From positions 28,704,426 through 28,768,425 of the forward strand of contig OX328106.1 in assembly GCA_946811185.2 (NCBI GenBank): a stretch of 64,000 nucleotides of DNA, read 5' to 3'. The notes under the pieces were generated by a model, which saw only the letters and a list, made by a program, of their open reading frames with translations, searched no databases and had not been told where the DNA came from. Position numbers and translations under genes: made by a program. Each line of letters begins with the position of its first letter. Within the stretch, counting starts at the first letter, position 1. Source of the stretch: Hippopus hippopus. Its lineage: Eukaryota; Mollusca; Bivalvia; Cardiida; Cardiidae. Shown here one piece after another: positions 59,835-64,000 of the stretch.

Positions 59835-59875
59835 AGTCATTTGAATTAACAAAACCTTGCAAAGTTCAGGAGTGG

Positions 59876-60042
59876 TATTCACCAACCATTCTCAAAATAC
59901 AAATTCTAAATTTCAAGACTAGCCATTTAATTGGCTGAGACATTTTGTTGTAGCCAATCAGATGTTGTATTCTTTTTTCGTAGAGATTTAGAATTAATAT
60001 TAGACTGGTTGGTTCATACAGCTCCTCTTGTATAATTTCCTG
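59876..60042. mobile_element. MITE just after the TACC stop codon
   Basis: AGGAGTGGTATTCACCAACC at the left and GGTTGGTTCATACAGCTCCT at the right form an imperfect inverted repeat. Internally TTAATTGGCTGAGAC and GTAGCCAATCAGAT pair weakly. A related stretch (TGTATTTACCAACCATTCTA) is at 21190-21310. It probably lies in the TACC 3' UTR. Confidence 0.55.
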
Positions 60043-60313
60043 ATCTTCTGTCAACATGATAGTTATAACATGTTACTTAGTAGCTATTAGCTCAATTTAG
60101 CTCAAAGCACTCATTGTGAACTTTCGTGATTTTTGTCTGTGTCCAGTTTTCAAAGGATACAAAAATGAGTCATTTTGGGTCAAAAAGTTAATCGCAGTGA
60201 AAATTTCCAGGTTACATTTTCAGTCCAGTACACATGTGAGTTTTACTTTTAGTTTGTCATCTACATATGCTTTCAACTGGGACTAGTCCAAGAATTTGTC
60301 ATTAGGTAAAGCG

Positions 60314-60542
60314 TTAACTCTTTACCACACAAATTCAACTTTTAATGACCCTGAAGAAGAAAGCTTATGTAAACATTGTGGGAAAAGGAGAAAATGCTGG
60401 TAACCAGCATTTTCTCCTTTTCCCACAACATTTTCTACCCTCCTGTAAACAAATTTCAGTGTTTGAGTCAGGTTTATTTTGTCATCTGCAAATGCTTTCA
60501 ATTTGGGCAAGTTTAACATTTTGTCGTTTGATAAAGCATTAA
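60314..60542 (-). mobile_element. TTAA-palindrome MITE, full 229 bp
   Basis: TTAACTCTTTACCACACAAA to GTTTGATAAAGCATTAA; left TTAA shared with a 75-bp L-end fragment (60240-60317). Confidence 0.9.
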
Positions 60543-60644
60543 TATAGGACTAGATGAGCGAATGTTAAGCACAGATCATGTTTATTTGTAGTCTTCAAGT
60601 ACAAGGCTCTTTAACTGACACAGAACCAACTAAAAAGCCATAGC

Positions 60645-60835
60645 AGAGGACAACATTTCAAGCTTGTAATTATGGAGAGCATTTGCAGACAACAAATTGA
60701 ATGTGGCTCAAATGATGGGGTTCTTTCACAAAAGGGTGGGAAAGATTGTGGGAAAAGGAGAAAATGCTGCTTACCAGTATTTTCTCCTTTTCCTGCATCT
60801 TTGCAAAGGCTTAATTCTTTGGGGGTCATGAAAAA
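60645..60835 (+). mobile_element. TTAA-palindrome MITE, termini missing
   Basis: GGACAACATTTCAAGCTTGT to TTTGGGGGTCATGAAAAAC; right arm truncated (CCTTTTCCTGCATC). Confidence 0.7.
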
Positions 60836-61143
60836 CATTGTGGGCAATAAAGTAAGAGGTACAGTGTGTTAGAATCAATTTCTCCTTTTGCTGCAGTGTT
60901 CTCATCCTGAAATTATATTTTCCTTTTTTCGATTTCCTTGTGATTTTTGGTAATTTTAACAACAAGAACTTGACGTAATCTTTTGTTTAGAATCTCAAGT
61001 TGTTTTTTCTTTATTCCATGCGCAAAAATTGTTATAGTTAAGTTGCATAGTTTTCTATTGTATTGAAATTGCAATCATGACATTTACCACCAGATTTTCT
61101 CCTATACCAACAATTTTCAACAAGACATTCTCCCTCAGTGTGG

Positions 61144-61373
61144 TTTAACACATTACCACACAATCCCTACTTTTGACGCCCCTGAGAAAGAAGCCTTTGG
61201 AAAACATTGTGGGAAAAGGAGAAAATGCTGGTAACCAGCATTTTCTCCTTTTCCCACAGTGTTTTCTACTCTTCCCAAACCAAATTTTAATTTTTCAGTC
61301 ACCTTTATTTTGTGGTCTGCAAATGCTTTCAATTTGGACCAGTCTAAAATTTTCTCGTGTGGTACAGAGTTAA
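61144..61373 (-). mobile_element. TTAA-palindrome MITE
   Basis: TTAACACATTACCACACAAT to GTGTGGTACAGAGTTAA; followed by a 28-bp extra R end (GGGATTGTTTGGTTGAGGGT). Confidence 0.9.
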
Positions 61374-61556
61374 CACTTGGGATTGTTTGGTTGAGGGTTA
61401 ACCAGAACCAAGAACATGCAATTAACTCCTCACCTCCTGCAGAGAATTGTATGCATTTTGAGAGACTACTTTTGAAAACATTTTGGCAAATGCTCTTAAC
61501 AGTTGTTTTACATGATTGTATTCATGTACTATACCCCAATTCAACTTAAGTATCCA

Positions 61557-61715
61557 TATTGTACAGAAGAAAGCTTTTGAAAATGTCCAAAATGCAGAAA
61601 AACAGCATTTTCTACAATGTTTTGTTTCCTTTCAAATGGAAATTCCAACACATGAGCTACATTTGATTTGTTGTATGCAAATGCTTACAAATTGAACAAG
61701 TAAAGAGGTAAAGAG
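61557..61715 (-). mobile_element. TTAA-palindrome MITE, palindrome shrunken
   Basis: GTACAGAAGAAAGCTTTTGA, CAAAATGCAGAAAAACAGCA, L arm to AACAAGTAAAGAGG. Confidence 0.62.
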
Positions 61716-61927
61716 TAAATCAAGATCAATATTTTCCTTTTCTTTTATTGTTTCTCCTTTGTGTCAAATGCATTGCCAGTAGTTTTTGGTCTGTCTAAAA
61801 TTAGTATATGTGATAGTTATTGATGTATTGTAAAGCTTCTTCAACTGCATAAACTGTATATATACAATCAAGCCATTTGTGATTATGTTTGTTCAATATG
61901 AAACATTCTCTTGAAAAAGGGGTTTAA

Positions 61928-62425
61928 TGCATCTCTGTTATGTATGATACCAAGCAAGACATCATATGGCTTGCAACACACGAAAAGGGGCATTCGGACA
62001 TTTGCGTAAAGTGTCGTCTCGAATCAGCCTGGGCAGTCTGCGCAGGCTAATCCGAGATGGCACTTTACGACTACATTAGATTTTGTGCTACAGTAGACTT
62101 GCGCAAAACAGAAAATTACATAAAAATGGGAAGTGGCGTTTCGGATTAGCGTGCGCGGACTGCGCAGGCTGATCCGAGACGACACTTTACGCAAATGTCT
62201 GAATGCCCCTTTTTCGCGTGTTGCAGGCCATATGATACTGAATCCATAGAATCCATTTTGTCTAGCAACTGGCTAAATCCTGAGGTAGAATAGTCCATTG
62301 ACAAGCAGAAAATTCACCAGAAGTAAATGGTATCGACCCAGGTCAGCCTGCACAAATTGTGCAGACTGACCTAGGTCTATACTTTTTGCATATGCATTAA
62401 GTCCCCTTTTCACAGAGCATGACTC
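61928..62425 (+). repeat. GGTAGAATAGTCC repeat, interrupted copy
   Basis: ATGCATCTCTGTTATGTATG (left of the hairpin MITE) and GAGGTAGAATAGTCCATTGA, CCCCTTTTCACAGAGCATGA (right of it) align to the uninterrupted copy at 1583. Confidence 0.6.
61961..62236. mobile_element. Hairpin MITE with about 100-bp inverted arms
   Basis: The left arm ATCATATGGCTTGCAACACA, GGGGCATTCGGACATTTGCG, TAAAGTGTCGTCTCGAATCA is matched by the right arm read in reverse (ATCATATGGCCTGCAACACG, GGGGCATTCAGACATTTGCG, TAAAGTGTCGTCTCGGATCA) with few mismatches. GC content is much higher than the surroundings. It interrupts an older dispersed repeat also seen at 1583-1826. Confidence 0.85.
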
Positions 62426-62705
62426 CGATGTATCTGTCAAGTTCTAACGTCCATTTTTAGTAGTGATAATTTTAATTGTGTGTGAAATGTATTCTCGTAT
62501 GAATTTTTGTGTAAGTGCCTGCATAATTAGCACATACAACCTCCATCCAATCACTAAACAGGCTTTTTTTTAGAGATCAAATACAATCATTTGGAAGGAA
62601 AGGAACGTTATGTTATTGCAATGCAAAAGTATGACAGCCCACGGTAGCTTACTATATACTTCTGATTCTTTTTCCTTGGCATATTTATTCCTTGTTTGTC
62701 TCACT

Positions 62706-62931
62706 TTAACTCTTTACCATGATAAAGTTTTAAACTTGTCTAAATCCAAAGCATTTGCAGATGACAAAATAAGTGTTGCTAAAATGGTGGAAAATTTCTT
62801 TTAAAGGGTAGAAAAAATTATGTGAAAGGAAGAAAATGCTGGTGACCAGCAGTTTCTCCTTTTCCCATGATGTAGTCAAAAGCTGTCTTCCTCGAGGATG
62901 TGAAAACATTAGGATTGTGTGGTAAAGGGTT
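62706..62931 (+). mobile_element. TTAA-palindrome MITE
   Basis: TTAACTCTTTACCATGATAA to GTGTGGTAAAGGGTTATA; apex GCTGGTGACCAGC. Confidence 0.86.
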
Positions 62932-63263
62932 ATATAGTTTGTGATATGACATAAAATAGCTTGTGTTGTCAAGAAAGAATTCAAACATGGTGGACGTTTA
63001 ATGTAAAAGTTATGTTTGATTGTGAAAAACCAATGTATATACATGTATATTATGCTTGTTTTGTTTGCTATTTTGCTTGAAATTGTGATCGATTGCACAA
63101 GTTTTACACACTTTGTTATTCAAAATGTTTTGTTATGAAGGGTAGAATACATGTTAGAAACACATTTGCATCTTAAAATTGGTTCAGGTTACATTTTGAA
63201 CTCTCTAATCTCAGTATGAGTTAACCAGAGGACCAAATTCTGGACTTGTCCAAATTAGAAGCA

Positions 63264-63492
63264 TTAACCCTTTACCAGACAATCCCTGGCTTTTTTGGCC
63301 CAGAGGAAGAAGCCTTCTGAAAACATTGTGGGAAAAGGAGAAAATGCTGGTAACCAGCATTTTCTCCTTTTCCCACAATGTTTTCTACTCTTCTAAAGTC
63401 AAGTTTCAATTTTTGAGTCATGTTTATTTTGTCATCTGCAAATGCTTTCAATTTGGACAAGTCTAGAATTTTGTTGTTTGGTAAAGAGTTAA
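63264..63492 (-). mobile_element. TTAA-palindrome MITE, full 229 bp
   Basis: TTAACCCTTTACCAGACAAT to GTTTGGTAAAGAGTTAA; perfect palindrome. It is inserted next to an L-end fragment (63221-63266) and shares its right TTAA with another truncated copy. Confidence 0.93.
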
Positions 63493-63632
63493 ATGTTGTC
63501 CTAATGATGAGATTTTCCTTTGAAAAAGTAGAAAACTTTTGGGAAAGGAGAAAAGGCTAATTACCAACATTTTCTTCCTGTCCCATGATGTTTTCAAAAG
63601 GCTCCTTTTGTAGGGTCATTGTTTTGTAAAGG
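63489..63632 (+). mobile_element. TTAA-palindrome MITE, L arm missing
   Basis: TTAAATGTTGTCCTAATGAT through palindrome (AAGGCTAATTACCAACATTT) to CATTGTTTTGTAAAGGGTAA. Confidence 0.72.
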
Positions 63633-63877
63633 GTAAACTGGCTTGGCAAATCTTCACTTACTTTAAGGAGAGTGTATACCAAGATGTGACAGTTTAAATT
63701 GTTCGACCATTCTTTATGACTTCTCCATATGCTTTTTCTTTGTTTTTCAGATACTGATTTTGTATTTGAACAGTCCAAAACAGTCTGCCAAGTTTGGCCA
63801 ATCTTAAAAAAGTGCTATTTAAAAGCATGACAAGTGTCTCGTTTAATCTTGATCTACAGCTTTTATATAAGTTATTA

Positions 63878-64000
63878 GCTCCACTGGCCAAAGGCCAGTA
63901 AGCTTATGTCATGGCCCCATTTCGTGCTTGCATGTGACTGTTCCTGCTTGTTCAACTTTTGTTTCAAACCTCTTTTTCTCTAGAACTACCCTTTAAATTT
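63878..64000 (+). mobile_element. Helentron-like family A left end, running off the window
   Basis: TTAGCTCCACTGGCCAAAGG begins a family A copy (CAGTAAGCTTATGTCATGGC follows). The rest lies beyond the right edge. Confidence 0.7.

Overview
This window is eukaryotic: intron-rich, AT-rich and dense in transposons. It carries most of one host gene on the + strand, a TACC-family gene (transforming acidic coiled-coil protein; centrosome and spindle microtubules). I rebuilt it from splice-phase-compatible exons between 15487 and 59834. The seven C-terminal exons (51671-59834) encode a complete TACC domain of about 225 residues, ending in a near-canonical ENEELTSICDELIAKV-type tail. Five exons upstream of these (15487-40467, one of them an 18-nt microexon) join in phase. 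A further 24-nt microexon at 46603 is only a candidate. The 5' end of the gene was not found and may lie left of the window or be hidden before 15487. No bacterial-type features, rRNA or functional tRNA were seen. Long Helentron-like elements with central tandem repeats, similar in architecture to bivalve 'pearl' elements, together with the abundance of MITEs, suggest a mollusc, probably a bivalve. That is inference.

The dominant feature is one short DNA-element family, called 'TTAA-palindrome MITE' here. About 80 copies and fragments cover roughly a quarter of the window in both orientations. Intact copies are very often 229 bp from TTAA to TTAA. They have roughly 17-bp terminal inverted repeats (TTAACYCTTTACCAAAC type) and a central 67-bp palindrome with 33-bp arms. 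Termini of TTAA plus CCCT/CTCT are the hallmark of piggyBac-type non-autonomous elements. Neighbouring copies often share a single TTAA, and some copies are symmetric left-left or right-right hybrids.

Layout. 1-11.4 kb: MITEs, a Helentron-like element (7.6-8.7 kb) and other dispersed repeats. 11.4-13.4 kb: a 36-bp minisatellite. 13.6-19.5 kb: MITEs and the first three recognised TACC exons. 19.8-26.3 kb: MITEs and a Tc1-like fold-back remnant (22.6-23.8 kb). 26.9-40.4 kb: microexon, SINE copies, MITEs, a pogo-like end and a second Helentron-like element inserted inside a MITE (38.2-39.4 kb). 40.4-51.6 kb: exon 5, a different Helentron-like element with twelve or so 145-bp units inserted inside another MITE (40.9-42.8 kb), sparse intron, a 40-bp-class tandem repeat and more MITEs. 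51.7-59.8 kb: the TACC-domain exons, interrupted between the last two by a 1.34-kb mariner element with a broken transposase. 59.8-64 kb: gene 3' flank with MITEs and a long-arm hairpin MITE nested in an older repeat. The host gene is read through tens of inverted palindromic elements, so its pre-mRNA should form extensive local double-stranded structure.
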